Positions 55,547-64,000 are shown, counted from the first letter of the stretch. The stretch: DNA of 64,000 bases from Peptoniphilaceae bacterium (GCA_022779285.1 JALFST010000020.1:1-64000), one strand, 5' to 3'. A program made the numbers and translations. The notes: generated from the sequence alone by a model not told the origin.

Positions 55547-57388
55547 TTATCTGCTTTCCTTAGATTCCTGCGTAAAAGATCTCGTATTCATCGGTACAGG
55601 TTCTGCCGCGTGGGATAGCTGATACAGCTTTCGATCTGCAAATTCCTGCATTTTCCCGTCGTTCCAATTCTTCACCGGACGATAATAGCCTGTGATACGA
55701 CTATAAACCTCCGCTTCCCTGCCGCAAACCGGACAGTGATTGTGTTCTCCATCAATATATCCATGCTCCGCACAAATCGAATATGTGGGAGAAAGTGTAA
55801 AATAAGGCAGCTTATAATTTTCCGCAATTTTACGCACCAGCGTTGCCGCCGAATTCCAATCGGGGAGCTTCTCTCCCAAAAAAGCATGGAACACGGTTCC
55901 CGACGTATACCTTGTCTGCAGCTCATCCTGGATATCCAATGCTTCAAAAAGATCATCCGTTGCGCCCACGGGAAGGTGAGAAGAGTTCGTGTAGTAAGGC
56001 GCTCCCTCCTGATTGGCGGTGATAATATCCGGGAAAACCGCCCGATCGTGCTTGGCAAAACGATAGGATGTGGATTCGGCAGGAGTCGCCTCCAAATTGT
56101 AGAGATCGCCCGTCTCTTCCTGATAATCGCTGAGGCGCTCTCGCATATGATCGAGCACATCCCTTGCAAATTGCTGCGCATCCGCATCTGTCAAATCCTT
56201 GCGCAGCCACGTTGCGTTCAGGCATGCCTCATTCATTCCAACCAGTCCGATTGTAGAAAAATGATTATCAAAGCTGCCGAGATAGCGCTTCGTATATGGA
56301 TAGAGTCCGTTTTCCAGCATTTGGGTAATAAAGTTTCTTTTGCATTTCAAGGAACGGGCGGCAATATCCATCAATTCATCCAATTGCTGATAAAAGCTTG
56401 TCTTTGTCTTGGATAAATACGCAATGCGCGGCAGATTGATGGTCACAACACCGATGGAGCCCGTAGATTCTCCCGATCCGAAAAATCCGCCTGATTTTTT
56501 ACGCAGCTCGCGAAGATCCAGGCGCAGCCGACAGCACATGGAACGGACATCGCTCGGCTCCATATCCGAATTGATATAATTCGAAAAATATGGCGTACCG
56601 TACTTTGCGGTCATCTCAAAAAGAAGACGATTGTTTTCCGTATCCGACCAATCGAAATTTTTTGTGATGGAATACGTGGGAATCGGATACTGGAATCCTC
56701 TTCCTTGCGCATCTCCTTCCAGCATTACCTCGATAAACGCCTTGTTGATCATGTCCATTTCCGCCTGACAATCGCCATAGGTAAAGTCCATGTTTTGACC
56801 GCCAACGGAAGCAGGGAGCTTTGCAAGATCCTCGGGAACCGTCCAATCCAATGTGATATTGGTAAAAGGAGCCTGCGTTCCCCAACGGCTCGGCGTATTG
56901 ACGCCATAGACAAAGGACTGAATGCATTGCTTGACATCTTTGTAAGATAAGCTGTCCTTGCGCACAAAAGGTGCAAGATATGTATCGAAAGAAGAAAAGG
57001 CCTGTGCCCCTGCCCATTCATTTTGCATAATTCCTAAAAAATTGACCATCTGATTGCAGAGCGTGGAAAGATGCTTGGCGGGCGCTGAGGAAATTTTTCC
57101 GGGAACTCCTCCAAGTCCTTCATCGATCAGCTGCTTGAGGCTCCACCCCGCGCAATATCCCGTCAGCATACTTAAATCGTGAATATGAATCGCTGCTGTA
57201 CGATGCGCCGACTCGACCTCGTCATCATATACCTGAGAAAGCCAATAATTGGCCGTCACCGCACCGGAGTTTGATAAAATCAATCCTCCCACCGAATAGG
57301 TAACGGTTGAATTTTCCTTCACGCGCCAGTCGTTGATCCCAAGATAATTATCAATCAGCTCCTGATAATCCAGCTTTGTTCCATTCAT
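55547..57388 (-). CDS. nrdD: anaerobic (class III) ribonucleoside-triphosphate reductase without N-terminal ATP-cone
   Basis: Glycyl-radical enzyme that makes dNTPs without oxygen. 613 residues; GGAGGGAGGCAACAAT before the ATG. The catalytic barrel is clear from the first residues: NSTVTYSVGGLILSNSGAV, TAAIHIHDLSMLTGYCAGW, NFLGIMQNEWAGAQAFSSFD. The C-terminus has Zn-site Cys (ICAEHGY, HCPVCGR) and the radical motif SRITGYYRPV with its Gly. The ~100-residue ATP-cone that usually precedes the barrel and senses dATP is missing, and no remnant is seen upstream. Follows nrdG with its own promoter and NrdR-like boxes between. Confidence 0.95.
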   Translation of the reverse strand: MNGTKLDYQELIDNYLGINDWRVKENSTVTYSVGGLILSNSGAVTANYWLSQVYDDEVESAHRTAAIHIHDLSMLTGYCAGWSLKQLIDEGLGGVPGKISSAPAKHLSTLCNQMVNFLGIMQNEWAGAQAFSSFDTYLAPFVRKDSLSYKDVKQCIQSFVYGVNTPSRWGTQAPFTNITLDWTVPEDLAKLPASVGGQNMDFTYGDCQAEMDMINKAFIEVMLEGDAQGRGFQYPIPTYSITKNFDWSDTENNRLLFEMTAKYGTPYFSNYINSDMEPSDVRSMCCRLRLDLRELRKKSGGFFGSGESTGSIGVVTINLPRIAYLSKTKTSFYQQLDELMDIAARSLKCKRNFITQMLENGLYPYTKRYLGSFDNHFSTIGLVGMNEACLNATWLRKDLTDADAQQFARDVLDHMRERLSDYQEETGDLYNLEATPAESTSYRFAKHDRAVFPDIITANQEGAPYYTNSSHLPVGATDDLFEALDIQDELQTRYTSGTVFHAFLGEKLPDWNSAATLVRKIAENYKLPYFTLSPTYSICAEHGYIDGEHNHCPVCGREAEVYSRITGYYRPVKNWNDGKMQEFADRKLYQLSHAAEPVPMNTRSFTQESKESR

Positions 57389-57464
57389 ATTGTTGCCTCC
57401 CTCCGACCGAAATATCTATATGTAGTTCTGATTTATTGAATTCATCAAGATGATGTGCATTTCT

Positions 57465-57493
57465 ATTATAGTGTCTAAAGGGAGAAATAGCAA
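57465..57493 (-). promoter_or_regulatory. sigma-A promoter of nrdD
   Basis: On minus: TTGCTA (57488-57493), 17-base spacer, TATAAT (57465-57470), about 77 bases before the nrdD start. Confidence 0.7.
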
Positions 57494-57500
57494 ATAAAAA

Positions 57501-57547
57501 CTACAATATATGGTGTGCTTGTGAAAAAACTCACCATTATATTGTAG
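57501..57547 (-). promoter_or_regulatory. two NrdR-like boxes upstream of nrdD
   Basis: On minus, ACACCATATATTGTAG (57501-57516) matches the 16-base NrdR consensus ACACWATATATWGTGT at 13 positions, and CTACAATATAATGGTG (57532-57547) at 10. The two start exactly 31 bases apart, the three-helical-turn spacing known for NrdR operators, and lie just upstream of the -35. The second overlaps no gene; it lies 16 bases beyond the nrdG stop. Confidence 0.65.
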
Positions 57548-57562
57548 TAAAAAACTAAAATA

Positions 57563-58261
57563 TTACCCGAGACGCAGCTCTGTCGGGAGATAGGGCAAAA
57601 GTATTTTACGATACTTTTCCATTTTCTCCTCCGTTGGCGGGGTAAGCTCCTGACAGGGAACCTGCGGACGTGAAATGTATTGCTGTAAAAAATAACGAGG
57701 GGCACCCGAAATCCATGGACCGATCACTTGAAAGGAAGCTTCATCATGAAGCTCCGCGACAACGGTTGTACGAAATTCAAGGTCGATTTTTCCCTGCCCG
57801 CTCCATGCCTTCAGCAGCTCCACACTTTTAAAAATCGGCTCCATATTCCAATCCGCCCTGCCCACCGTCTGCGCGTAGCGTTCCGGAGAATTTTTAATAT
57901 CCATAGCGATCGCCTGAACAAGCCCCGCCTCCACGAGCTCCTCCACCATGGCGGGATGCGTGCCGTTGGTATCTAATTTGACCGGAAAGCCCTTTTCTCG
58001 AATTTCCCGAAGAAAAGCAGGAAGATCCGCCGAGAGCGTCGGTTCACCGCCCGTGACGCATACTCCGTCCAGCTTTCCCTTCCTGGAATCCAAAAAGGAG
58101 AGGAAGTCCTCACGGGAAATGACTTCCGGCGCCCTTCCATCCAAAATTTCCGCATTGTGACAATAGGGACAGCGCAGATCACATCCGCCCAGAAACACCG
58201 CACACGCAACCTTGCCCGGATAATCCAATAATGTCATTTTCTGTAATCCGCAGATCCGCAT
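57563..58261 (-). CDS. nrdG: anaerobic ribonucleotide reductase activating protein
   Basis: Radical SAM enzyme that makes the glycyl radical on NrdD. 232 residues. The cluster motif is GGCDLRCPYCHNAEIL (C-x3-C-x2-C), followed by GVCVTGGEPTLSADLPAFLR and FPVKLDTNGTHPAMVEELV. Belongs to the longer NrdG-like subgroup. Upstream of nrdD on the same strand, 174 bases apart with a promoter and NrdR boxes between, so the two can be transcribed partly separately. Confidence 0.94.
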   Translation of the reverse strand: MRICGLQKMTLLDYPGKVACAVFLGGCDLRCPYCHNAEILDGRAPEVISREDFLSFLDSRKGKLDGVCVTGGEPTLSADLPAFLREIREKGFPVKLDTNGTHPAMVEELVEAGLVQAIAMDIKNSPERYAQTVGRADWNMEPIFKSVELLKAWSGQGKIDLEFRTTVVAELHDEASFQVIGPWISGAPRYFLQQYISRPQVPCQELTPPTEEKMEKYRKILLPYLPTELRLG

Positions 58262-58300
58262 ATTTCCTCTCTTTTCCGATTCCTTGGTGTTTTTTTGATG

Positions 58301-59428
58301 TTATGACCGCCGATAAACAATCTCTCCGCCGACAATTGTCATGACAATCTGATACCTCTCATCAAAAAGCACCAGATCCGCATCATAGCCGATTTCAATT
58401 TTTCCCTTATGATCATCGATTCGCAAGGCTCTGGCCGGATTGATCGTGAACGCAGGCAAAACCGTCTCCGGGGATTCCCCCGTAAATTCCATCAGATTTC
58501 GAAATGCCTGAATCGATGTAAGCGTACTTCCTGCGCGAGTTCCATCCGCAAGCGTGGCATCTGCACCATGAACAAAGACCTCATTGATTCCCAAATGGTA
58601 GGTGCCATCCGGAAGCCCTGCCGCCATAATGCTGTCGGTCACGGCGATCACGCGGTCCCATCCCTTCGTCTTGATCAGCAGACGCACCGTAGCGGGAGCT
58701 AAGTGGCGCCCGTCACAGATCATCTCACAATAGATATCGCTCTCCAGAACGGCGCCGAGAATCCCCGGCTCATGATGCTCCAGAGGACGCATCGCATTGA
58801 AGGTGTGCGTAGCGCATCGGGCTCCGTTTCGGATCGCCTCCTGCGCCTGCGCATAGGTTGCTGCCGAATGGCCGATAGCCACGGTCACTTCATCCGAAAT
58901 CTCCGCAATCAGAGCCTCCACACCCTCGCGTTCCGGAGCGACCGTAAGATAACGCACGCAATCTCCGGAGCGCTTCTGATATTCTCGAAAAAGATCCGCA
59001 TCACCGGCTCGAAGAAGCGTCTCCGGCATCGCTCCCTTATATTTTGCGCTTAAAAAAGGCCCTTCCAAATGCGCACCCAAAAGCTCGGCTCCCCCGATTT
59101 GTTTTCCTGATAATTCTCGAACCACATCCAAGGCATGGCCGGTGCGCTCCGGAGTATCCGTGAGAATGCTCGCATTCCATGCCGTCGTTCCCTGAGAGGC
59201 GAAAAAATGCGCAATCCTGCGGTACTGATCCTCCTGTGCATCGTTGACATCATTGCCGAACGCGCCATGGGTATGGATATCAATAAATCCCGGAACCGCC
59301 ATCCGCCCCTGTGCATCGATGCTTTCGCCTCCGGAATCCTCCGAGCAGAAGATTCCCTGATTCATATATAAATCGCCCGAGCTCCAGCCGCCATCTCGGT
59401 AGATTTTCGCATTTTGAATACGCAACAA
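58301..59428 (-). CDS. nagA: N-acetylglucosamine-6-phosphate deacetylase
   Basis: Removes acetyl from GlcNAc-6-phosphate in amino-sugar use and cell-wall recycling. 375 residues. Metal motif FIDIHTHGAFGNDVND near 49, HLEGPFLSAKYKGAMP, GHSAATYAQAQEA, THTFNAMRPLEHHEPG, and catalytic Asp in AVTDSIMAAGLPDG. nagB is not adjacent. 40 bases upstream of nrdG on the same strand. Start MLRIQNAKIYRDGGW with AAAGGAG upstream. Confidence 0.95.
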   Translation of the reverse strand: MLRIQNAKIYRDGGWSSGDLYMNQGIFCSEDSGGESIDAQGRMAVPGFIDIHTHGAFGNDVNDAQEDQYRRIAHFFASQGTTAWNASILTDTPERTGHALDVVRELSGKQIGGAELLGAHLEGPFLSAKYKGAMPETLLRAGDADLFREYQKRSGDCVRYLTVAPEREGVEALIAEISDEVTVAIGHSAATYAQAQEAIRNGARCATHTFNAMRPLEHHEPGILGAVLESDIYCEMICDGRHLAPATVRLLIKTKGWDRVIAVTDSIMAAGLPDGTYHLGINEVFVHGADATLADGTRAGSTLTSIQAFRNLMEFTGESPETVLPAFTINPARALRIDDHKGKIEIGYDADLVLFDERYQIVMTIVGGEIVYRRS

Positions 59429-59482
59429 AAACTCCTTTCCTGATCAATGTCCGGCATTTACGAAGTGCTGATGCCCATAAAA

Positions 59483-59505
59483 CAAAAAAGGTGCCCGAGG
59501 GCACC
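59483..59505 (-). terminator. terminator after rpsU
   Basis: GGTGCCC/GGGCACC stem with a two-base loop and a run of six T on minus, ten bases after the rpsU stop. Confidence 0.9.
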
Positions 59506-59514
59506 GATTTTTTA

Positions 59515-59694
59515 CTATCTTTTACGATTCTTGCGACGAGCCGCTTCCGATTTTTTCTTCTTCTTAATCGAAGGCTTTTCATAATGCTCACGCTTACGGT
59601 ATTCTGCTAAGGTGCCTGCACGAGCAGTAGCACGCTTGAAGCGTTTCAGAGCACTTTCAATGGACTCGTTTTCTCCGACGCGAACCTCCGGCAT
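59515..59694 (-). CDS. rpsU: 30S ribosomal protein S21
   Basis: Small basic protein near the anti-SD end of 16S rRNA, needed for initiation. True start at 59694 ([20 protein letters not shown]) after GGGGGTGAAAAC gives 59 residues, the family size; the upstream frame is not needed. The end [20 protein letters not shown] is typical. Neighbour of the dnaJ-mtaB cluster, as in other Firmicutes. Confidence 0.96.
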   Translation of the reverse strand: MPEVRVGENESIESALKRFKRATARAGTLAEYRKREHYEKPSIKKKKKSEAARRKNRKR

Positions 59695-59779
59695 GTTTTC
59701 ACCCCCTTCGGAGCTAAGATTAGCACTCAATATTATAACGGGAAATCAAATGCTATGCAAGATGCTGCGCCGGAAATAA

Positions 59780-60334
59780 CTATTCCGTGAGTGCCTGCAT
59801 GAAAGCCTGCAATTGATCGGCATTGAGCTTCGGAGCCGGGGATACCCCTGCATCCCGCATCATGTTTTTCACATTCGGGTCTCCCTTTTGGTAATCCTCC
59901 GCAAGGATTTTAATTCCCAAAGCCGACTCCATGTACATATCCGGATCCGATAAGACCTTTCTTTCCTCGGCAATGATACGATTCGATTCCTCCTGCTTTT
60001 CCGCATAGAATGCGAACTCATTGAGAATCCTTCCGAGCACCCCTGCCGAGGCAAGAGAAGATCCTGCAGAACCTTGCGGTAAATTCTGAATCTCCTGCAC
60101 AAGGTCACGCAGAGCCTTTTTTTCACTGTCCGTCAGGTTTACGGACATGGAGGCTCCGGCCGTCGGCGATGAACTCATCTCCGAAGTGCTCACCTGTGAA
60201 ATGACTTCCTTCTGAGAAGACTCGGAGGAAACAGAGCTGCTTACGGAGCTGACCTCCGGTTTTCCTTTTTGTCCGCAGCCGGTCAACAGTATCAGTGCAC
60301 AAAACGCGAAAAAAAATCGTTTGGTTTTTTTCAT
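59780..60334 (-). CDS. lipoprotein of unknown function
   Basis: 184 residues from ATG 60334 (GAAAGGAGACAAT upstream). Signal peptide KKTKRFFFAFCALILLTGCG with lipobox LTGC. A Ser-rich linker (about 25-60) leads to a helical domain with SEKKALRDLVQEIQNLPQGS and AEKQEESNRIIAEERKVLSD. No family was recognised. Between rpsU and the HIT gene. Confidence 0.75.
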   Translation of the reverse strand: MKKTKRFFFAFCALILLTGCGQKGKPEVSSVSSSVSSESSQKEVISQVSTSEMSSSPTAGASMSVNLTDSEKKALRDLVQEIQNLPQGSAGSSLASAGVLGRILNEFAFYAEKQEESNRIIAEERKVLSDPDMYMESALGIKILAEDYQKGDPNVKNMMRDAGVSPAPKLNADQLQAFMQALTE

Positions 60335-60385
60335 ATTGTCTCCTTTCGTGCGCGTCACATCTTATGCGCATTCAAGCAAAAGCAA

Positions 60386-60742
60386 TTAGTCCTGATCAAA
60401 TTCCGCAAAGCGGATCGGCTGCTTTGCAAGCACGTGAAAATGAAGATGGGGCACGCTTTGCCCTCCGTCTTTTCCGCAGTTATTGATAATGCGATATCCC
60501 GAATCCGCAAAGCCATCCCTTTCTGCAACTCCAGCGATTGCCCGAAAGATCGCAGCAACAATGCCGGCATCCTCACCATGTTCGAAGTCATTGACCGATT
60601 GGATGTGTTTTTTCGGAATGAAGAGATAGTGCACCTCGGCCTTCGGATTCATATCGCGAAAAGCAAAAACCTGATCGTCCTCATAGACTGTCTCTGTCGG
60701 AATTTCCTTGTTTGCCAATTTGCAGAAAATACAATCACTCAT
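60386..60742 (-). CDS. HIT-family nucleotide hydrolase (HinT-like)
   Basis: 118 residues, the size of HinT. Opens CIFCKLANKEIPTETVYEDD; the histidine triad is VPHLHFHVLAKQ near the C-terminus. Such proteins hydrolyse aminoacyl-adenylates and adenosine phosphoramidates. C-x2-C near the N-terminus is common in the family. Between mtaB (upstream) and the lipoprotein gene, the usual Firmicutes neighbourhood. Confidence 0.94.
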   Translation of the reverse strand: MSDCIFCKLANKEIPTETVYEDDQVFAFRDMNPKAEVHYLFIPKKHIQSVNDFEHGEDAGIVAAIFRAIAGVAERDGFADSGYRIINNCGKDGGQSVPHLHFHVLAKQPIRFAEFDQD

Positions 60743-60791
60743 AATGCTCTCCTTTTTTCAATGATCGCTTCGTTTCCCTGCAGGCATTATA

Positions 60792-62111
60792 TCACGGCTG
60801 AAGCACTTCTCCAACGAGCACATCCCCGTCACGAGACAGAATGCGCACCGCTGCGCTTTCATTGACTCCGACGCAATTCCTGGATGCGCGTACACGTATA
60901 TAGTTCTCCGAATAGCCGAAGATATCCTCCTGATCTCCTGAATATTCTTCAAAAAGCACCTGTAGAGTTCTTCCAACGTGCTGATCCATAAAATTATGAC
61001 GAAGCTGTTTTTCCAAACGACTCAGACGCGCCGCTCTTTCCTTTTTTACCGCATTCGAAACTTGCCCGTGGAAAAGGGCTGCCGGTGTGCCTCCCCTCTT
61101 CGAATAAGGAAATATATGAATACGAGAAAAGCCGATTCGCTTACAAAAATCTACAGTTTCCTGAAAATTCTCTTCACTCTCCTCCGGAAAGCCGACAATA
61201 ATATCCGTCGTCAAACCCGCATCGGGAAAGACATCTCGAATTTGACGGCATTTTTCTTCATAAAGAGCGGTAGTATATTTGCGATTCATGCGTTCCAAAA
61301 TAAAGTCGGACCCGCTCTGCAGAGAGAGATGAAAATGATCACAAAATTTTCCGGTTTCCCGCAGCCTCTTCAGTTTTTCCGGATTGACCCATCGCGGCTC
61401 AATTGAGGACAGGCGAATGCGCTCCACGCTGTCAATCCCGGCAATGGCTTCCACCACATCCAATAAATCCTCCGCGGCTCCCTGCTCCCGGGCACCGGAT
61501 TCTTTGCCATAGCTTGCTACGTGAATTCCGGTCAGAACCACCTCACGAAACCCCTTTTCCGAAAGCCGCTTTGCTTCGGAAAGGATGCTGTCCAGAGAAC
61601 GAGAGGCGATATGACCGCGGGCGTAGGGAATGATGCAATATGTGCAATACATATCGCAGCCCTCCTGGATCTTGATCACGGCACGTGTTGTTTCCAGCTC
61701 TGTCTCAATGGACAGCTCGTCAAAGGTTCTCTGCTCCTCCAGATTCGCAATGCGCACAATCCGCTCTCTTTTTTGAAGAAATCGGTCTACTAAAAAAGGA
61801 AGCTCCGCTCGGTCCTTTGTACCCATCAGAATATCAACATCCGGAATCTTCCCTACCTCTTCGGGGCTCACCTGTGAATAGCAGCCGACCACGCACACAA
61901 CGGCATCGGGATTATGATTTTTTACCCGTCGAATCCTTCGGCGGCTTTTCGCATCGGACATGTGCGTTACCGTGCAGGTATTGACTACATAAACATCACA
62001 ATCTTCCTCCGTACCCGCCGCATATCCGCGATGCAGAAAAATCTCCTCCATCGCCTCCGTTTCATATTGATTGACCTTGCATCCCAAAGTATGAAACGCA
62101 ACCTTTTTCAT
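60792..62111 (-). CDS. mtaB: tRNA (N6-threonylcarbamoyladenosine37-C2)-methylthiotransferase MtaB
   Basis: Radical SAM methylthiotransferase that turns t6A37 into ms2t6A. 439 residues from ATG 62111 (MKKVAFHTLGCKVNQYETEA); a GTG seven codons earlier is possible. The N-terminal cluster Cys are GCKVNQ, NTCTVTH and VVGCYSQ. The radical SAM motif is CDMYCTYCIIPYARG, followed by VLTGIHVASYGKESGA. The C-terminal TRAM domain starts near GRTLQVLFEEYSGDQ. 13 bases after prmA. The rsmE gene often found between prmA and mtaB is absent. Confidence 0.95.
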   Translation of the reverse strand: MKKVAFHTLGCKVNQYETEAMEEIFLHRGYAAGTEEDCDVYVVNTCTVTHMSDAKSRRRIRRVKNHNPDAVVCVVGCYSQVSPEEVGKIPDVDILMGTKDRAELPFLVDRFLQKRERIVRIANLEEQRTFDELSIETELETTRAVIKIQEGCDMYCTYCIIPYARGHIASRSLDSILSEAKRLSEKGFREVVLTGIHVASYGKESGAREQGAAEDLLDVVEAIAGIDSVERIRLSSIEPRWVNPEKLKRLRETGKFCDHFHLSLQSGSDFILERMNRKYTTALYEEKCRQIRDVFPDAGLTTDIIVGFPEESEENFQETVDFCKRIGFSRIHIFPYSKRGGTPAALFHGQVSNAVKKERAARLSRLEKQLRHNFMDQHVGRTLQVLFEEYSGDQEDIFGYSENYIRVRASRNCVGVNESAAVRILSRDGDVLVGEVLQP

Positions 62112-62124
62112 TGTATACTCATTT

Positions 62125-63105
62125 CTAATCACGCAAATCGGCTGCCTGTGTTACCAAATACGAGATCCATTCCCCTCGCACTTGACGCTGTCGAATGACA
62201 AAATGATTCTTTTTCAGAGCAGCCTCCACATCGTCTCCTCGTTCCGTCAATATGCCGGATAGGATCAGGATCCCCTCCTCTTTCAGATGGGACGATGCTT
62301 CCTCCAGCATGCGGATCACGATATCCGCCAGAAGATTGGCGCATATCACATCATATTTTTCAGGAACATTCCGGAAAAGATCACTTTCCACAACCTTGAT
62401 GGAAACATGATTCAGCCTTGCATTATTTTCCGCCGAGCGCAGCGCATCGCTGTCAATATCCGTCGCTACCACACATTTTGCTCCACACTGCTTCATATAA
62501 ATCGAGAGAATTCCTGAGCCTCCGCCAATGTCCAGGCACTCCATTCCATGAAAGCCGCCGTTGGCAATGCTCAGCTCCTCCAACAGCTCCAAGCAAAGGT
62601 GTGTGGTCTCATGCGTTCCTGTTCCAAAGGCCATCCCCGGATCAATGCGAATGATCTGACGCCCCTCCGTCTCTTCCTCAATCCACGCCGGCAAAATCCG
62701 TATGCTTTTGCCGATATCAAGAGGCTTATAATATTTTTTCCACTCGTCCTCCCAATGGTCGTTTCGGATGGCATCTTCGCTCAGAATCTCGATCTCTCCG
62801 CCATATTGCTCATAGATTCGTCTTTCCAGTGCATACATTGACCGCTCCCCCGATGGTGTTGCTTCAAAATATACGCGCTGTCCGATCAAATCGTGTGACA
62901 GCTCCGGAAGATTTTTCTGTAAGGATGCGCGAAGCTCCGCGATATCGGAAAGCTCCCAATCCGGTGCTGCAGAGCGGTACGCCTTTATGCTCTCTTCGTC
63001 CAGAATTTCGGCGCCCGTCATGGCGCTTTGGACCAGGAGCGAATTCACGACTTCATCATATTCTCTTGGATAAAGTATTGTGATACACCAATAGTTCATG
63101 TCCAT
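62125..63105 (-). CDS. prmA: ribosomal protein L11 methyltransferase
   Basis: Methylates L11 at several amino groups. 326 residues. The N-terminal targeting domain covers about 1-110; then ILPAWIEEETEGRQIIRIDP, GMAFGTGTHETTHLCLELLE, CLDIGGGSGILSIYMKQCGA (SAM site; usually DVGTGSG) and YDVICANLLADIVIRMLEEA. The start shares one base with the dnaJ stop (TAATG), so translation is coupled. Confidence 0.96.
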   Translation of the reverse strand: MDMNYWCITILYPREYDEVVNSLLVQSAMTGAEILDEESIKAYRSAAPDWELSDIAELRASLQKNLPELSHDLIGQRVYFEATPSGERSMYALERRIYEQYGGEIEILSEDAIRNDHWEDEWKKYYKPLDIGKSIRILPAWIEEETEGRQIIRIDPGMAFGTGTHETTHLCLELLEELSIANGGFHGMECLDIGGGSGILSIYMKQCGAKCVVATDIDSDALRSAENNARLNHVSIKVVESDLFRNVPEKYDVICANLLADIVIRMLEEASSHLKEEGILILSGILTERGDDVEAALKKNHFVIRQRQVRGEWISYLVTQAADLRD

Positions 63106-64000
63106 TAGTCAAAAAGATCCTTTACTTTATTCCAAAAGCTTTTCTGCGCTCCTTCTACCTCTTCTCCCATTGCTTCCGAATACGCCTCCAGCTTGTGCTT
63201 TTGCGCCTCGGTTAATTTTTTGGGTGTTTCTATCGTAACATCCACGTAAAGATTGCCCGGCTTTTGCGTGCGCACATCGGGGACGCCCTTGCCCTTCAAG
63301 GAAAAACGCGAGCCGGTTTGAGTGCCTTCCGGAATCTTGAGGGAGCTGTTTCCATAAAGTGTAGGAACCTCAATTTCATCGCCGAGAGCTGCCTGAGGGA
63401 AACTGATCGGCATATTCAAATAGAGATCCGTTCCGTGACGCTCAAAGATTTCAGAGGGAGCTACCCGGAGCACAATAAAGAGGTCGCCGGCAGCGCCTCC
63501 GTTTTTTCCGCGATGTCCTTCCCCTCGAATCGGCAGAATATTGCCGTTATCCACCCCTGCCGGGATGGAAATGTCGATGCTTACCTGTTCACGCTTTCTC
63601 CCGGAGCCATGGCAGGCCGAACAGGGCTTTTCGATGATCTCTCCCGTTCCACCGCAGGTTGAGCAGGTGCTTTGCTGCATCATCCGGCCAAACGGCGTAT
63701 TCACCTGATGGCGTACCACGCCACTTCCTCCACAGGTCGGACAGGTTCTTTTGCCCGTCCCCGGTTCCGCCCCGGTACCATGGCAATGATCGCACTCGGT
63801 TTCACGGCGTACCGAAACCGTCTTCTTTACGCCGAATACAGCCTCTTTGAAGGTCAGTCGCTGTTCGATACGGATATCCGCACCCTGCATGGGGCCGTTG
63901 TAATTTCGTCTTCCGGAAGAACCTCCGAAAAGGTCGGAAAACAAATCTCCGAAAATGTCATTCATATCAAAGCCGAAACCGCCATATCCGGAGGCGCCCA
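63105..64000 (-). CDS. dnaJ: chaperone DnaJ (5' end outside window)
   Basis: Co-chaperone of DnaK. The frame runs from 63105 to the window edge, so the J-domain is missing here. What remains starts in the G/F-rich region (GYGGFGFDMNDIFGDLFSDL), then RLTFKEAVFGVKKTVSVRRE, and four zinc repeats: CDHCHGTG, CPTCGGSG, CSTCGGTG and CSACHGSG. The C-terminal substrate domains include LTLYGNSSLKIPEG-like (here VPTLYGNSSLKIPEGTQTGS). A type I DnaJ. Followed by prmA. Confidence 0.97.
   Translation of the reverse strand, partial: GASGYGGFGFDMNDIFGDLFSDLFGGSSGRRNYNGPMQGADIRIEQRLTFKEAVFGVKKTVSVRRETECDHCHGTGAEPGTGKRTCPTCGGSGVVRHQVNTPFGRMMQQSTCSTCGGTGEIIEKPCSACHGSGRKREQVSIDISIPAGVDNGNILPIRGEGHRGKNGGAAGDLFIVLRVAPSEIFERHGTDLYLNMPISFPQAALGDEIEVPTLYGNSSLKIPEGTQTGSRFSLKGKGVPDVRTQKPGNLYVDVTIETPKKLTEAQKHKLEAYSEAMGEEVEGAQKSFWNKVKDLFD

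Noticed and set aside
1..64000. tRNA genes, rRNA genes, CRISPR arrays, transposases
   Set aside because: None seen in the intergenic gaps by eye: no tRNA-like cloverleaf ends, no spaced repeats, no transposase motifs.

Overview
The window is chromosomal DNA of an anaerobic, low-to-mid GC Gram-positive bacterium, almost certainly in the class Clostridia. The evidence is the gene order (S10-spc-alpha ribosomal operon; dnaJ-prmA-mtaB...phoH-ybeY-era-recO-glyQS-dgt-dnaG-rpoD-trmK-nif3), a LexA with the Firmicutes layout, SD-rich translation starts, class III ribonucleotide reductase and desulfoferrodoxin. The genus cannot be named from the sequence alone. Nearly everything is on the minus strand. 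Only an ABC exporter, a hypothetical membrane protein, a MaoC protein, lexA and a DUF1002 protein are on plus.

Layout. 1-5.6 kb: galactose uptake and activation (galK, then mglB-mglA-mglC with a catabolite-type operator and an internal terminator). 5.7-20.4 kb: a complete S10-spc-alpha operon from rpsJ to rplQ (31 genes) with its promoter, a long leader and its terminator; map is absent between adk and infA. 20.4-23.5 kb: an AT-rich islet with one ABC exporter and small-peptide remnants, bracketed by an identical 24-bp sequence whose left copy lies in the S10 promoter. 23.5-26.6 kb: NSS-family symporter, HAD phosphatase, EamA permease. 26.8-31.8 kb: three-gene envelope operon (HdeD-like, MMPL/RND transporter, secreted heptad-repeat protein). 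31.9-35.4 kb: metK translationally coupled to a radical SAM/SPASM protein, then TetR and XRE regulators. 35.7-38.1 kb: rplM-rpsI, a membrane protein, RNase P RNA. 38.1-50.8 kb: the information-processing macro-cluster phoH to nif3, including a YbeY-Era fusion and a primary sigma factor with a very large insertion. 51-64 kb: MaoC, desulfoferrodoxin, lexA, folC, DUF1002, nrdG/nrdD with two NrdR-like boxes, nagA, rpsU, lipoprotein, HIT, mtaB, prmA, dnaJ (truncated by the window edge).

Most notable. (1) The galactose-binding lipoprotein looks circularly permuted: the segment that begins the fold in E. coli MglB sits at its C-terminus. (2) The partner permease MglC carries an N-terminal charged cytoplasmic domain of about 230 residues. 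(3) RpoD has about 285 extra residues between regions 1.2 and 2.1. (4) YbeY and Era form one polypeptide. (5) The 24-bp-bracketed islet contains a Cys-rich small-peptide frame interrupted by stop codons, ahead of a peptide-type ABC exporter. (6) A radical SAM enzyme overlaps the gene for the synthetase of its own cosubstrate. All calls come from reading the sequence and knowledge of the families; no database search was run.
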